DNA of 64,000 nucleotides from Pampus argenteus (lineage: Eukaryota; Chordata; Actinopteri; Scombriformes; Stromateidae), in the NCBI GenBank assembly GCA_036937835.1, contig CM072871.1, positions 5,685,501 to 5,749,500 of the forward strand, in the 5' to 3' direction. The stretch's first letter is position 1, and each line of letters begins with the position of its first letter. Below, piece after piece: positions 1-13,900 of this stretch. The position numbers and the translations under genes are program-made. The notes beneath the pieces are model-generated. The model made no database searches. It had not been told where the DNA came from and saw only the letters and a list, made by a program, of their open reading frames with translations.

Positions 1-344
1 ATTATCTTTATCTGTAGTTAGTATACATAAATGTCACTGTTGATATAATAGTCTGCGATATGTCAGTAATGCTTTATTTTAACTTGAGTAGTCATGTCGT
101 AGTTTTTTTGTATCCCACACTGCAGAAACCTTCCAGATGGTGCTGATGTTTTCCATGAAGGGAGCTTAAAAAAATAAAGAGTTAGTTCACACAAATCAAA
201 ACATAAGCATAGTGGTATCTGCAGATATTTTAGTTTGAAATTCAAAGGGGTTTTTTTTTGGAAAACTTTCAGTATGACCTTGATATTAATCATTATGTGC
301 TTTCGGGTGGAGTGGAGCGTTAGGTGCAAAAACCTATCCGAAGG

Positions 345-380
345 CCATACACAGCAGCTGGTTAGCTTAGCCTAGCTCTA
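345..380. repeat. Fragment of a dispersed fish repeat
   Basis: The stretch CAGCAGCTGGTTAGCTTAGC followed by CTAGCTCTAAGAATG resembles the interior of the same repeat family seen at 59.96 kb, which has CAGCAGTCGGTTATCTTAGC. It is too short to delimit an element. Confidence 0.35.
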
Positions 381-2130
381 AGAATGCAAATGCAAGAACA
401 AAGAAGCAAATACATATAACTCAAAATGCTGAACTATTAGTTTTAAAGAGCCACATTCAAACTATACAAGGAAATAGGCAGAGGATGACATACTTATCCC
501 ATGATATAATTGTAGCACAGCCCATGTGGCAAATTTCCAATTTATTTGTCACAAATCAGAATCAATGTTTTTTTCATCATGACATGCTTTTGGGGTGCAA
601 TGTTTCACTGGGCAGGACTTTCCCTCGAGGGTAAGAGGTGATCAACACAAGATGTGTTGGACACCATCATATACAATGTGTGCCAGCTCCAAAGCTGAGG
701 CACTGAGAACATGACTGTGCCAAAATTCATAGAAAACTACTTCTACTATTAACTGTCAAAAAAAAAAAAAAAAAAGCATATATCAGATCACACCGGACAA
801 GCACAGAAGTGGAAAGGAAACATCTGTGTTTAATTTCTCTGGCAGGCAAAGTGTCATCAGTTTTAACTAAAAATATTTTGCATCCAAACAACAGATGTAA
901 GTAATGTTAAATCAGCTGCTTTGTACTGGTCAGTCAAACAGGGAATGTGAAGCAAAGCGTTGGAGCTGATGAGCAGGTGAGACTCATACAGTAATGAGAC
1001 AGTTATAATCTCAAGAAAATACTTTCACATCGTGTCATCCTTTCTGAAATATATGACTCCCAAGTTGCAGACCTAGAAGGAATTGTCTCAAGGATAAAGA
1101 AAAATAAATTGAATCACATTTTTTTCTACAGAGCAACACAACTTGTTTCACCTCATTATGGCTCATTTTTACTGCTGGCTCAGCATTTTTTCAAACAAAG
1201 ACATTTTAGATAAGATTGTGATTCACTGAAAGCAGCTAGGAACGATCTGTGACTTCAGTTTGTGTCATCCCACAAGCTAAAGTCATATTTATAATATATG
1301 AATATATATTATATAAATAATCTGATGATTATTACAATATGATTAATGAAATGTTTTTTCTAGGATTTAATTGACATATTTCTATTCCCATTTAGTGTTA
1401 TTTTTTTAGCTTTTATAACTGCTTTATATATTGCATTAACATTTCTGGATATAAGCCCAGCTCACAGGGAGGAAGGATAGTCACTGCCAAAAGGCAAAAG
1501 TCCTATTTTTTTTATTTATTTTTTTTATTAAAGTTTTAGCTCTAAAACCATTTTGGTTCTTGGCTCAATCTCATCTCTGAGCTTGATAAGCTTGTTGCTC
1601 TCCATTTCCTTCTGTGGAAGCAGCAAGCCTCTGTACTCTCATTTTCAACCACCTGATCATACCTGATAATGCCAAGAGACCATTAGAATGACGTGAGCCC
1701 ATTTATTTGTAATGAAATATACCGACCTTGGTGGATGAGAGTGCCCAAAACATTTCCTCTTCTCAATGTCGCCCTCATTGTTGCATTTTTACAACCCACA
1801 CTAGCATGTTAACCACAGCAGCTACAATTACTGTTCAAGTCTAGAGTACAGTACATCACTGTAGTGCATCCAAATATCTGGCACAACAGAAACATGGAAG
1901 GAAATGTTGGAATGACAAAAGATGTGTTACCTTACTTATTCTGAAATGTACTCTATAGAAAGCCAATAAATAGTTATTAGTGAAATTCATGTGAATGTAA
2001 ATTAAAAAAATTTTTTTATTAATTCTGATCCATTTTTGACATGTGTTTTGCTTCAACTGTATGAAGAGGTGTTACATTCCTCCATTGGTCCCGATTTTCC
2101 TGTTTTTTCCTGACATAATGTATCACTCAC

Positions 2131-2270
2131 TGTCCTCGGCAAGGAGTTCCCCAGTATGTTCACTCCGAACGGCCCCTTGGTCATCATAAACATGTGGCGA
2201 GATAACAAGACCCCCATTAAGCAGGATCATGGTTCCCCTCAGGATAGTGCACAGGGAGGCAAAACTCATT
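2131..2270 (-). other. Candidate orphan exon of 140 bases
   Basis: On the minus strand a T-rich tract and TTGTCCAG precede the segment, and a GTGAGTG donor follows it. Only one frame is open throughout; it would encode about 46 residues containing MILLNGGLVISPHVYDD. I do not recognise the peptide and find no partner exon nearby. It could be a non-coding or 5' exon of a transcript running left, or chance. Confidence 0.15.
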
Positions 2271-2636
2271 CTGGACAATAAAAAAAAAATGCCCTGACAC
2301 AGGAAACACGATCGCCTGTGCTGGAAAGTGACAATAAAAAATGGCATGACCTCCAGCACTTGCTACTAAACATAGACTGCAAGCAAATGGTGGCTGGGTC
2401 ATGAGGTCTAGAACGAGAAAGTTCAGTGTTCTTGAAACTACGATTAAAGATAACAAATGCGACAGAAAACAACTAAAAAAAGATCATCAATCTCAACAGA
2501 GGACAAAGGCAAAGGCTATTTCAGCAAATAATCAGATTCATTACACAACAGTGACAACGCAGGTCTGGGATTCTTGATCAACAATGAAACTGTTTTCCTG
2601 TTAAGACTCTTGTTGACCAGCAGTGTAATGAATTAA

Positions 2637-3153
2637 AGGAATAGTTTGACATTTAAGGGATTATGCTCATTTACTTGTTTCTGGTTGTTGGTGAAGAAGA
2701 GTACAGTGCTGGAGCTCGTAGGTGGTTAATCTTCACAGGGCGTCTCCAAAGTTCAAAAATATACCTATCAACACCTCTAAAGCTTAAAATAAATATATAA
2801 ATACCAAGCACTTCCTCATGGCAACCTCGCAGTGATAGCAGGACTAGTGGAAATAATTGTCAGGTAGTTACAGGATATAAACTTGAACCACAAAGTCACT
2901 TTTACACTTTCTTTCTGTACTTTTGGACAAACTGTAAATGGGCTGATAGATGTATTTTTCAACTTTTAAGAGAGCCAGGCTAGTAGTTTTCCCCCTGCGT
3001 CCAGCCTTCATGCTGAGATAGATTAATGACCTCCTGCTGGCTTGTTTCTTTCTTAACAAACAGATTTGAAAGCAGTATCAAATCTTCTCATTCAATTCTT
3101 GGCAAGAAAGAAAATGAATAAGCATGCTTCCCAAAATATCAAACTATTTAGGT
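2637..3153. mobile_element. Non-autonomous element with long imperfect inverted ends
   Basis: The left end reads GGAATAGTTTGACATTT and the right end is its imperfect reverse complement (AAATATCAAACTATTTAGG). The inverted similarity runs inward about 50 bases, for example a left TTATGCTCATTTACTTG against a right-end reverse complement ATGCTTATTCATTTTC. There is no coding capacity. This is the layout of a MITE, and I recognise the end sequence from a repeat that is very common in teleost genomes. A half-length relative lies at about 59.86-60.17 kb. The transposon superfamily is not assigned. Boundaries are approximate and no clean target-site duplication was found. Confidence 0.6.
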
Positions 3154-6100
3154 AAAAACACACAGATAAAGGCTCTGAGTTCTTAACATTTTCACTGATG
3201 CAGTCTCGTCTATCAAAACCGGACTGCTCATATTTATTCAAATGAATTCTGTTGTCTATTTCACCCATTTAACAATCACTGATACAGGATGTCAAAAGAG
3301 TTGAGTGAGGGGAGCCGGGAAGGAAGAACAGTTGTGGGTAAGGAGAGGAAGGGGACATGGCTGGCAGCAGCGGGGGAACTCTGTTTTCCATGGTTGGATC
3401 CTTGTTTGTATCAAAGTGTGAACTGGTGTATGTAGAGGATGTGGTGAAGGAAAAGGGACGCATAAAGACACAATAAGGGGGAGAGGGCATTTTTTTTATG
3501 GTTTCTATATTTGTTCGTTCCTTTCTCTCCTCCAGGTCTGAGTTCTCCCTGCTGACCTGTAATATTCAGAGAACATTTACTTTTTCTCATTGACTTGACT
3601 CCTTTGCGGATTCTATTTGGCCCTGGGCTGATATCAGATTGGGTTGCATTACGGATAATAGACTCTTGGCTTGCAGTTTATCTATTCCAGAGTTGGCCTT
3701 TCACTTTCTCACCAATACTCCTCATTTATCTGGATGTGTCTTTGGTTTGTAGACATAAATCTGCAGTGCTAGAGTCCTGTGCACTCCCGGTTCAAGGTGT
3801 GCAGTTAAACTAAACTGTACAATTAAAGGTCACATGATGGTCACAAGCTCAGCACTTCTCAGTTTTGGCCCAGTAGACTTTGTGCTTACCCAGCTAAGTC
3901 AATGTACTTTTTTATGCATTAATGGGATACATAAAACATTTGTAATCAGACCCTGATGTGCCTCAGATTGGCCAAGTTTCAGGTGAAAAACCAGCACATG
4001 ATGACAGAGAACGTACGTTTATAAGAAAATGACATTAGTAAAGTACAACTCATCTGGGATTTGATGTTCTGTAAAATATATTAGTTGTACCTTATGTATT
4101 CTGCTAATACACAGCGTGTTTATGAGATTGTTCATTGCCTCCCACACATGATATCTTTGTGCAGCTGGAAATACTTGACTGAGTCTGCGATTAAAATTAA
4201 GTCCCACAAGACGTCAGCATGTTTGATTTTGTCCACTGAAGAGATCAGATAATCTAGTTCAAGCATTTTATCTCCCCGGGTCCGTTTTTCTCATCAGATC
4301 AGTCTAACAGAATATTAAAAAAGACGTGTAATTACATATGTGTTAGAGATCAATTAAAAGTCTTTAGATAATGCTATAGAGTATTGTAAACTGTAAACAC
4401 CCGCAGCCCTCCACATCAACTGGCAGCATGCCAAAAGTGTGAAGAGTGATGCAGTTTCTCTCTTTGTCAGTACACAGGGGACAGTCAGGCAGCCAGTCAG
4501 GCCTTCCTGTTGTCAGCCACATAGTTCAGGCCGCTGTTTCATACTGTACCCTGCGGCTGTGGCTGCTGCTGGCTGCTGCTGGCTGCTTCCGGCTGCGTAG
4601 CGCAGGGGGCACCTCTAATCATGCTGAGTGAGGACAGGGGCCAAGTCAGTGGGGATAAAGGGTAAGGGTGTGACAGAAGGCTAGATGCAGAGGAGTCTGT
4701 GGCTAACAAAGCTTTTGGTAAATTTATGACTCCCAGGACACTGTGGGGGCCTAGACGCGTCTCTGGCTGTGAGGGATGCAACTGCCTCGGCTTAACACCC
4801 TCTGATCCTACCCTAAAGTAAATCAACCACTCAAAACCTTGACAGACAGAGAGCTGCCCGGTGCAGCCTATAGTCCCCATGCTACACTCAATAGGCCTGG
4901 TTTAAATCAGAGGGAGAGGCAGACGGAGGGAGTGATGGAAAAAGGGCCCCCTTGAGACCAAGGTCCCGAGAGACAGAAGCTGTCTGCCTCTTATCAATGC
5001 ATGGTTTTAGTTCAGTTTTCATGAGAATTATTTATAACTATATAAGTCTGAGAAGATCATGCCATCTAACATTATCTGACTTGTCTGTTGACTGGAGGAA
5101 TCTCTTTGTTATTGCGTACCCTTACTTTCCATGTTAAAGGATTTCACGGTCCACAAATTTGATGACCCTTGGTCTTATAAAAAACCCTTCCAAAATTCAA
5201 TTAGTTAAACTCACACATGCATTCTCTTAATTGTTGTAAAACTAGTAAAAAAATGGCATGTTTTTGCATTATAGCGATGAAAACCCAAATTTGAATTTGA
5301 TGATATGATAGATAGTAGTTTCCTAAATGTAATACAAGACAGATACTCTTTCATTTTAGCTGTGAAATAGGAACTTCCTATCGAACATCCAAAAACAAAA
5401 AGTATGTTTACCATACAGTAAGTCATTAATCACTTTTTTTTTGCAGACTGTGTTTGACAGCATTATTAAACAATAACCAAACACACTGGATTCAATCCAC
5501 TGAACATAATGTAAGTGATGAGTCTTTTCCCAGAACATCCAGAATATGACAGGAAGGGAGAATTTTGAACTTAGGTCTTGGTTTAACCTTTTGATCATCC
5601 AGCTAAGTCCCACTCACTGATCCCCTTTGACTTAGAGCATGTTTCCCCACTGATTCAGTCTTGTAAAAGTACTTATCTAAATCTTTTCATCCCTTTCCCT
5701 GAAATATATTCAACAATAAATTTCAACAATATCCAGTATGTTTATCTCCCCCCCTTTGACCGCTTGCGAACCTTTGTCCAGATGTACTACTTGATTCAGC
5801 ACATCATCACCCCAGATTTCTGTTTATGTGCTCTATCATTTGATTTTATTGCAAGTCTGTTTTTTTGCCCATAAAGCTAATGGCCCTGCAGACGAGATCT
5901 CTGGTGTGCAGAGGTCCCCCAGCTAAAGTTCTGTGTGTTCAGTGCACATTTCCGATGACAGTGCACATGTTTCTGATTAGACAAAGAACAAACACACAAC
6001 AAACAATAGGGCCGTTCAAAAGTTCTCTATAGATTTATCCCATGTGGGCAAAATAGCATCAAACCTATCTAGCACCACAGGGTAGCGGCACAGAGAAAAG

Positions 6101-7979
6101 TGAAGAATCTGACTGAGTGCTGGTGTTGAAAGGCACGGAAAATTACAACTCATAGCCAAATAAGTCAGAGAAAAATGAACATATTGCATGTGACATTTGG
6201 AATCTTTTACTTGTGATATTATAGGCCTGAACAAGGATGATCGAAATTTGTCAGTATTCATTCAGCTTGTGTTTTGATTCTTGTTTATTTTAGGGATCGA
6301 CCCTGGAACATGCTACTTCGATTTATTATGAGAATAAAGACATCATAAATCGTGCAATGGCATAAAGTGGCCTGGAGAAAGGTGGGATAAAGGGGAGTAG
6401 AATGAGAGGTGGAGGTAGAGAGGATGATGAATGATGGTTCATTGTTTTTGCAGACAAACGTCAGAGGGCAACACAGCATAGAACAGGTGGAGAGGAACCC
6501 CGGGAGGGTTCTCCCTCCGAGGTACCAGGACCAAAAGAAGTCATAACTTAGTTTAAATCTTGGGGAGATATTGCAAAACTTTCCAATTGTAGAAAGTTAA
6601 CATTTAACTGGATGTCCATTCATCTTCCCTCCCATGGAACCTCCCTGCAAGATTTCTCACATGAACTGCTGTTTTTACAGGCGGCAGCTATGCAGAGCAT
6701 CTATCATCAGTTTGGCAATGGGGCATCTATGTTTCAACAGTTTGTGAACTGGCTCCATAAAAAGTGAAATCACCCTGACTGTAGGATGTAAAGCATAACT
6801 CGTCTACATCTGTTGCAATGTATTGTCTCTGCTTGTGTTTCAGGCCATGCTCTGTGTCAGGGTACTGCTGCCACTGTGTATCACCAAACTAGTCCTGATC
6901 CTATTGTTGTGGTCTGAAGCTATCATTAGCTGGAGTCCTCCAAGCCACATCTAAGAAAAAGTTATATTTATCACTGGAGTGCAATGCATAAATCCACATA
7001 CACTGAAACACAAATACACACACACTTACACGTACAGTAAACTGAGCCCACACTGCGGTTCTGGCGGTTTCATGTGACGTGTCACTGTACCACACAGGCC
7101 TCTTCCTGATTCTCTCTGGTGTGGTTTAGTCCAGCTAAATACATATTTCTGTGTGAACTCCCTGTGATGTGTCGACACGACTTGACCTGGAGGAGATGGA
7201 TTGATGTGAATGTGTGTGTGTGTAGGTCTGGTCATTACCGGTTTGCACGCAGGTGTTTTCCTGTGCGCTGTAGGAGCCACTTTAAAATCTTTTATAGAGA
7301 GATAAAGATTAAAACGCATTACCTGAAGCACAACACTTTAGAAAGTTCACCTCCGAAACTCATTTGCGTCAAGATGTTTATGAAGGTACAGTAGTGCAAA
7401 AGAATAAACGCACATAAACACACACCTGCTGCTGAGTGAAATCACAAGCAGATGCATTAAGCATCTACTGTGCAGTGGTCTGATGCACCCGGATGAGAAC
7501 CAAGCCCACCCCTGTAATTATTATCAGACCCACATACAGACATCTACTAACTGGGACATGGGAACATATGGGAGACATTAGTGCTGCCAATATGGCCACA
7601 CACATGTGAAGTACAACATGGCTTGAATATACATTAATATAGACATGATGAAGCTTTACTCATGTTGATTTATTAACCAGCCTGTGGCTTAAGAAAACGT
7701 TGTGGTTCTCGTCTCGTTCCAGTTAGACCTCGACCCGTTTACTCAACGCAAAAAGTAAAACACAAGTGTTTAACTCAGCTGCACAGCACATTGCAGCCTT
7801 CACCTGCACAAATTATTTAATAATATGCGTGCACGTGTCTATTGTGACATATGGAAGTGCGATATACAGTAACTTTTTCTCTGTGGCCTGCATGCATGCA
7901 TATGTTTATATACTCGTGATTATATTGAGTTTTAATGGAGACAAGGAAATTTGATTTTTTTTTATCTGCCTGTTCTTTT

Positions 7980-8145
7980 CTTGATTAGTTGTTTAGTCTA
8001 TAAAATCGAAAAAATAGTGGAAAAAAAGTCCGAAACTCAAAGAAATTCCTTTGCAGTTACATAATAAGCAGATGAGTGGTGATTCATTGAAACAATTAAT
8101 CGATTATCAAAAAAGTTCATTTTCCAGCAATCAACATATTTTATG
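7980..8145. repeat. Dispersed fish repeat fragment
   Basis: The segment opens with TTGATTAGTTGTTTAGTCTA and continues to CAATTAATCGATTATCAAAA. Both phrases belong to a short dispersed repeat I recognise from many teleost genomes. It has no coding capacity, the middle is diverged or deleted, and the edges are approximate. Confidence 0.5.
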
Positions 8146-10140
8146 CATTTAGGCTATCACATACCAGCATCGAATTATCTGCTTGTAAAAAATCTCATGT
8201 TTGCATGTTTAAATGTGTTCCTTGAGAAGAAACCCTGAGCTCAATAAAAGATTTGAAGTGTGAGGGAAACAAAATGCCCTTCAGCAGCGGAATTTTTAAG
8301 GATTTTAGACTCAGAAAAACATTATATCCAGTAGGGCTACTCTGAAAACAATAAAATTGAACATCTAAATTTTGTGAGGGGAGAACAACCACATAAAATG
8401 CTTATATTCCCCCTTTTTTTTTACTGAGGCACACGCTATAAACACAAGAGCATTTCAGTAATGAAAGTTGTCATGAGAATGATAGAAATGTGAAAAGAGC
8501 AAGGGCAAAGCACATATGAAATTCAACAACGCGCTGAACAAAGTCAAAGAAAAGAAAACCCTCATAACACATCTTACCATATTCCAATACAGCAAAAACT
8601 AAAACAGGTTAACAAGTTTTATTCAAGATCAGACTCTTTTGCACACTTAATAACTAAGAAAACATTTAGTTAGAGGCACAAATGAATGTAATGAAATACC
8701 TCCCACACAAAAAAATAAATGTCTTCCAAAATGATTTCATCCTCAAGTCATTCATCAGGTTCCAGGCAGATGAGGAAGGCCAAATGGACTAAAACACCCT
8801 ATACTGACTGAAAAGGAGGGTGATATGCAGGAGATAACAGATGTAGGATGAATCACCTGTGGAAGTGTAGCTATGGTGCCTTGTGTTACCTCACTTACAC
8901 ATAAACCTACAGCACGTTTAAGAAAACATAACTCTAAGAAAAGCATGCAGGCCATCAAGCTTTGCAGACATAAACTTAAACACCGTAAGGTTCAGTCTTT
9001 AAATCTTGCTCCACTTGTTATTCTTCTGTCAGGATGCAGCACAGCACAGACCAGCAGTGTTAACGACACACCTCGCAACCTCCTGGGATTTGCACCATAC
9101 CCTCCTACACCCTATAAATCCACAAACTCCTTACATGCAAAAGACGCATGATTCATCACACGCATTAACGCTTGCATAGATGTACAGTTAAGATGGGCAG
9201 CTTTACCACCCAGTAAATCCTGTGAGCTCGGTGTGGTCTCTCAACTCAATTTCTTTAAATTATGATCTGCAGAAAACACAGCCATATACATTTTTTTTAT
9301 CATCTTCTCTTTCACTGTGATAAAAGTTGCGCAGTATTGCTTAATTTACCAGAATGATGGAGGGTCATCGACAGACGTAAACTTTACATTCCTCTCTGCT
9401 GCTCAACCACACAGTCACAACATCTTGTGAACGTATCAGCTTATTTCCCACAATAGGTGATTCATCTGCAGTTTGGTAGTTTGTTTGACTTGTTCTGACT
9501 CCTTGCTTTATGCCTTTATATCAACAAAGAAAAAGAACAATGTGTCTGTCTATTTGTAGGAACACAGCACACTGAAGGTCGTCTACATCATTTCAAGTGA
9601 AGGCATTTTTCTTTTAGTTCTTGTTAATTCAAATCCCCTCCAGTGTCTCTGAGGAGGCTTCACTGAGGGTGACACACATTTACTAGATAAACAAATAGGA
9701 TAGAGCAGCGTCTCCATCGTCTTACACTTTCTGAGCCAAGGTTGACAGCAATATCTGCCCACATATAGTTATGTCTGTTTGGAAAGATTTCTGGCCTTTG
9801 CACCGGCACTCCAGTGCGAGGGAGAAGAGGATATTTTAATTAAGTATGCAGTTTATTGTTACAAGATACTGGAAATAAACATCCTCTGACATGCCAGTAC
9901 TTGGCTCTGCTCACATTTGTAACATTCACGAAGCTTCCCGAAAATAGGAATATGAATATGAATCTGAATTATATTATACAAGATCTGGCTGATCTGCACC
10001 CTAATTGCAAAACTGAAACTATCAAATGTTCTTGCTTCGCCTTTCACTTACACTCATTGCCAAGCTTTTTGTACAAGATTGAAAAAATTGGCCTTAATGT
10101 GGTCCAGCATACTTTCACTGGGCTAAAGTGCAAAGGTCAC

Positions 10141-10297
10141 TGAAATTAGTGGTTTCGTGGCGCCACCTACAGGACAGAAGTGTGCTGCAGCGGTGAACCA
10201 GCAGGGAGCGCCGTCCAGCAAGTTAGAGCACCGGAAGCTGGGGCTGTCGGTAAAGCAAGATGGCTCAAGACAGCGTTGTTGTGTAACTGCGGGTTTT
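10141..10297 (+). promoter_or_regulatory. ercc6: ercc6 promoter and non-coding first exon
   Basis: A locally GC-richer stretch ends in the splice donor TTTT|GTAAGTC, with the exon end at 10297. It holds an ETS-type motif CCGGAAG at 10231-10237 and a YY1-like CAAGATGGC at about 10257-10265, with no TATA box, as is usual for housekeeping repair genes. The following intron runs to the acceptor TTTGCAG at 10909, just before the exon with the ercc6 start codon. The transcription start is not visible from sequence, so the left edge is an estimate. Confidence 0.55.
10260..10286 (+). CDS. Possible upstream ORF in ercc6 leader, 8 codons
   Basis: An ATG inside the YY1-like motif opens a frame reading MAQDSVVV followed by TAA, wholly inside the presumed non-coding first exon. 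If the transcript starts upstream of it, the frame could lower initiation at the main ATG at 10917. If the YY1 motif marks the start site itself, the leader may be too short to use it. Short and speculative. Confidence 0.3.
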   Translation: MAQDSVVV

Positions 10298-10916
10298 GTA
10301 AGTCATTTCTCTGTCATTGTCGTTTTGTCATTCGGTTTAATGTACCCACCATCACACAGACAGCATTATATATAGCTGCCTGTCGCGTGAATGTTTGTCC
10401 GTTAGTAGTTTAACTGAAGCCGAGCAAAGCTACACAGCTAACGGTGTTTAGCTCGCCGTTAGCTTAGCTAGGCTAACCCAGCCACGTAAACAATGGAAAG
10501 CAAGGAGAGGCATGACAAATTATTTTAATTAAAAATTTACATGACCAAATAAAATTAATGTTAACTATCTGCGGCCTGAAGTACTTTCTTTAATTAGGAG
10601 GACATGTATTAGAAACAAATCGCCTTCTTGTTTAGAAATGAACGTTAACATTAACATTAGCGTTTAACGAAGTTAACGTTAAGTAACATTAAGTACAAGT
10701 TTAATTTAGTTTAATGTCAGCTCTGTGGATTCTATATTTAGGGAATTAAATATAGACATTAATAAGTTAATGTTGTTATTATTGTTGTTTCTGTCAGAGC
10801 TGTGCAGAGGTGGATCTGACTACAGCATGTTTGACATCTGTCTGTCTGACATCTGGATGACTGTCTGACATCTGGATGACTCCCTGTCTGTCTGTCTGTC
10901 TGTTTGCAGCTGCATT

Positions 10917-13900
10917 ATGCCAGTAGACGGTTCAGAAGACCAGGTGCCCTCCTCCCTCTCCAGCCCAGCTAGTGCTGCTCTCACCCCTGGAAGGACAGAG
11001 GATGAGGATGGAGCCAGGGGCGGCTCAGCAGTTTGCTCTCAGGGCTCTGAGGCTGCTGCAGCCTATCCGATCAACACTGGACCTGGGGACGGCAACAGCG
11101 GTGAGAAATTAACTTTATGAATATGTTTGATATCTGTTTTACTGTAAACACAAAAATGAAGAATCCTTGCCTGTACATGTTTTTATTTATTGTCATCTGC
11201 TCTGTATTCAGTTGGCAAGAAGTCTGGAGCCATGGTGCAGATCGACCGTCAGCGCATCCAAGCAGCATCTGCCAGCTCCGGGGCTGATGAACTACAGGGC
11301 CTTGGTGTGGCTGTCTATGACCAGGACGTCCTCGAGCAAGGTGTCCTGCTGCAAGTGGACGAGGCGATCCAGGAGGCTAATCAGGCTGCCGCTAAAGCTG
11401 AGGCAGAGAAGGAGTACCAGTCTGTGCTAGATGATGTCAGGTAAAGGACAATAACTGTTTAACTATTACAGTGATCCCTCGCCACTTCGCGGTTCACTTA
11501 TCGCGGATTCGCTATTTCGCGGATTTTCATAATGCATTTTTTTTTTTTTTTGGTGCATTCTGATTCGCTAAAAACTCACTCCCGCTTCTTGTATCAAAAC
11601 ATAACATAACGTAATCGATGGTGGCATGTCGGTGTACAAGGATCTTTTTGCAAAGAAGAAAAAAGAGCGACAACAGCTGCCTATCACTATGTTCTTCTCC
11701 CGAACAAACACACCTGCACCGCGGGCTTCAGAAGAAGAGAACACTGCAGAGCGCAGTCAAGATGCAGCGGCCCAGTCTGAAGAGCAGTGAAACGGCCTAC
11801 ACGTTAATCACTGTATTTGTATACATGTAATAGTTGCTAATTGTAAAAAAAAAAAAAAAAGTTTTCTATTTCGCGGATTTCACTTATCGCGGGTCATTTT
11901 CGGAACGTAACCCCCGCGATAAACGAGGGATTACTGTAACTGTTTTTTTTCTTGCCAGCATATGTATGTTCTGTGAAAGTCCTTTAATCTCTTTTTTTGC
12001 TCAGTCACATGTTACTTATACTTTTCCAGTAGCAGTGGTACAAGTTCCTCCAGTCTTTTTTCATTGGAAGGTTTTTGCCCTCATCAGAATTTTAATATAT
12101 AAAAGATTTTTCTTTGTTCCAACAAAAACAATATGTTTTGTGTTCTCAAATGGATCACTAAGGAAACTTACATGAGGAAAACATCAAATAAATGTTCTAC
12201 AAATGCTGCAATTGCTTTCCAGGAAGCTTGTTTTTTTGTTGTTTTTTTTGTTAGAAAACAAGGGCTGATCAATTGTAATCTATGTTATTGTCTTTTGTGT
12301 AGGTCAGTTACAGTATCTCTGAAACATATCAACAAGATCATTGAGCAGCTGTCCCCATATGCTGCCTCTAGTAAAGACATCTGCAGGAAGATTGAATCTG
12401 TCAAAAGGCAGAAAGAAAATAAGGTAAAATACTTCGCGTGACAAATCTTTAAAATTTCATTGTTTTCATGATTATGTTATAATAGCATTATATTGATAAT
12501 GACCGACAATGACTTTTGTTTCAGGAGAAACAGCTCAAGAAAATTAGAGCTAAACAGAAGAGACTTCAGGCTATTCTGGGAGGAGAGGACACACAAAGGG
12601 TGGAAGCTGAGCTTTTGGCAGAGGATGATGAAGAGGAAGGTGAGGTGTCTTTATTGTTAATCATTGATTTCTTTTGAATGTGATGATGAAAAAACATTGT
12701 TCTACAGACTTAATCCTTAATGGGCTGAATCACCAAGTGATAATGCAAAACAATGTAATGTAGGGTCATGTTTTGCACAGCCCAAAATGTTACAAAACAA
12801 AGGAGAAATGAAAATAATGAGAAGCATTAAGGTGGCAAAGAAAGCCATTCAATTGTCATAGAACACTGTAAGTAAAGCCTTAAATACATATTCAGTGGTT
12901 GAGTAACACACTATGCTGTGATGCCTGTGTGAAATATCAAGGTGTTCATATGAGTTGTATCTTGAGTAGATTCCTTCTCTGGCACACCCACAGGTTACAA
13001 TTAGTGTTTAAACAACAGTTTAGTGTTTCACAACAGTTTTTGAGATCTGCTTGCACCGATTATGTGGGTGTGTCAGATGAATACGTGAATACGTCCATTG
13101 TGAAAATCAGCAATATACACAAATACTGAAACCTTCCAAACAGCCTTCAATACACCATTTAACATCATAATATAACATTTGCTGCAGTAACAACAGTTGA
13201 TACCAGCACTTTGCTGCAGGATGTCCAGTATCTCACATATTCTGTTTAAAATATACATTATGCCATGTTTTGGTAGGGCCAAATATAAACATGAACCAGA
13301 CAGTAAACAAATCACTGTGAGATGCAGCCATTAGGGCAACATATTTGAAAGTTGTATCTCCCAAAGAGGATAGAGCAGCTGCCGTCTGCCAAATGGGACT
13401 CGGAGCTGATTTAACCAGCTGTTCATTATCAGCTAAAAGAAAGAAATGTTGATATAGCTGCACACTCAAAGTGAAGTGTCATTGGAACCAAAAACTGTTA
13501 TATTTAGATTCAGTATTTAGTGGTAAAACAAATGTTTAAAAAAAACTCTGCAGGGTACCTTTCAAGACCTGATACTAGCAGCCCTTTATCTAACCCTGTG
13601 TGTTGTGTGTTGTACCAGAAGCCGGGCCGTCCACGCTGGGCAGCATGCTCATGCCAGCTCAGGAGACAGAATGGGAAGAGCTTATCCGGACAGGACACAT
13701 GACTCCTTTTGGAACGCGAATCCCCCAGAACGAGGTTAAGAAGAAACCTCGAACACTGATGCTTGCTGAGGACTCGGCCTTTGATCAATACTTGGCTGAC
13801 CAGGCCAAGCTGGCCACTGAGAGGAAGAGAGTCCCTCTTCTGAAGAAGAAGAGGAGCTCTGGACTCAGTCCTGATGAGAGGGCCAAAGGAAATAAAAACA

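Larger units (their letters stand above)
1..10140. other. Intergenic region, no supported gene
   Basis: No open frame here has splice-bounded exons I can join, and none resembles a family I know. The sequence is AT-rich with short homopolymers and short spurious frames. It holds pieces of dispersed fish repeats (entered separately near 345-380, 2637-3153 and 7980-8145) and one weak candidate exon on the minus strand at 2131-2270. By synteny with the human locus, the cholinergic genes chat and slc18a3 should lie to the left on the minus strand. I see no choline acetyltransferase coding exon and no vesicular transporter frame within these 10 kb. Confidence 0.6.
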
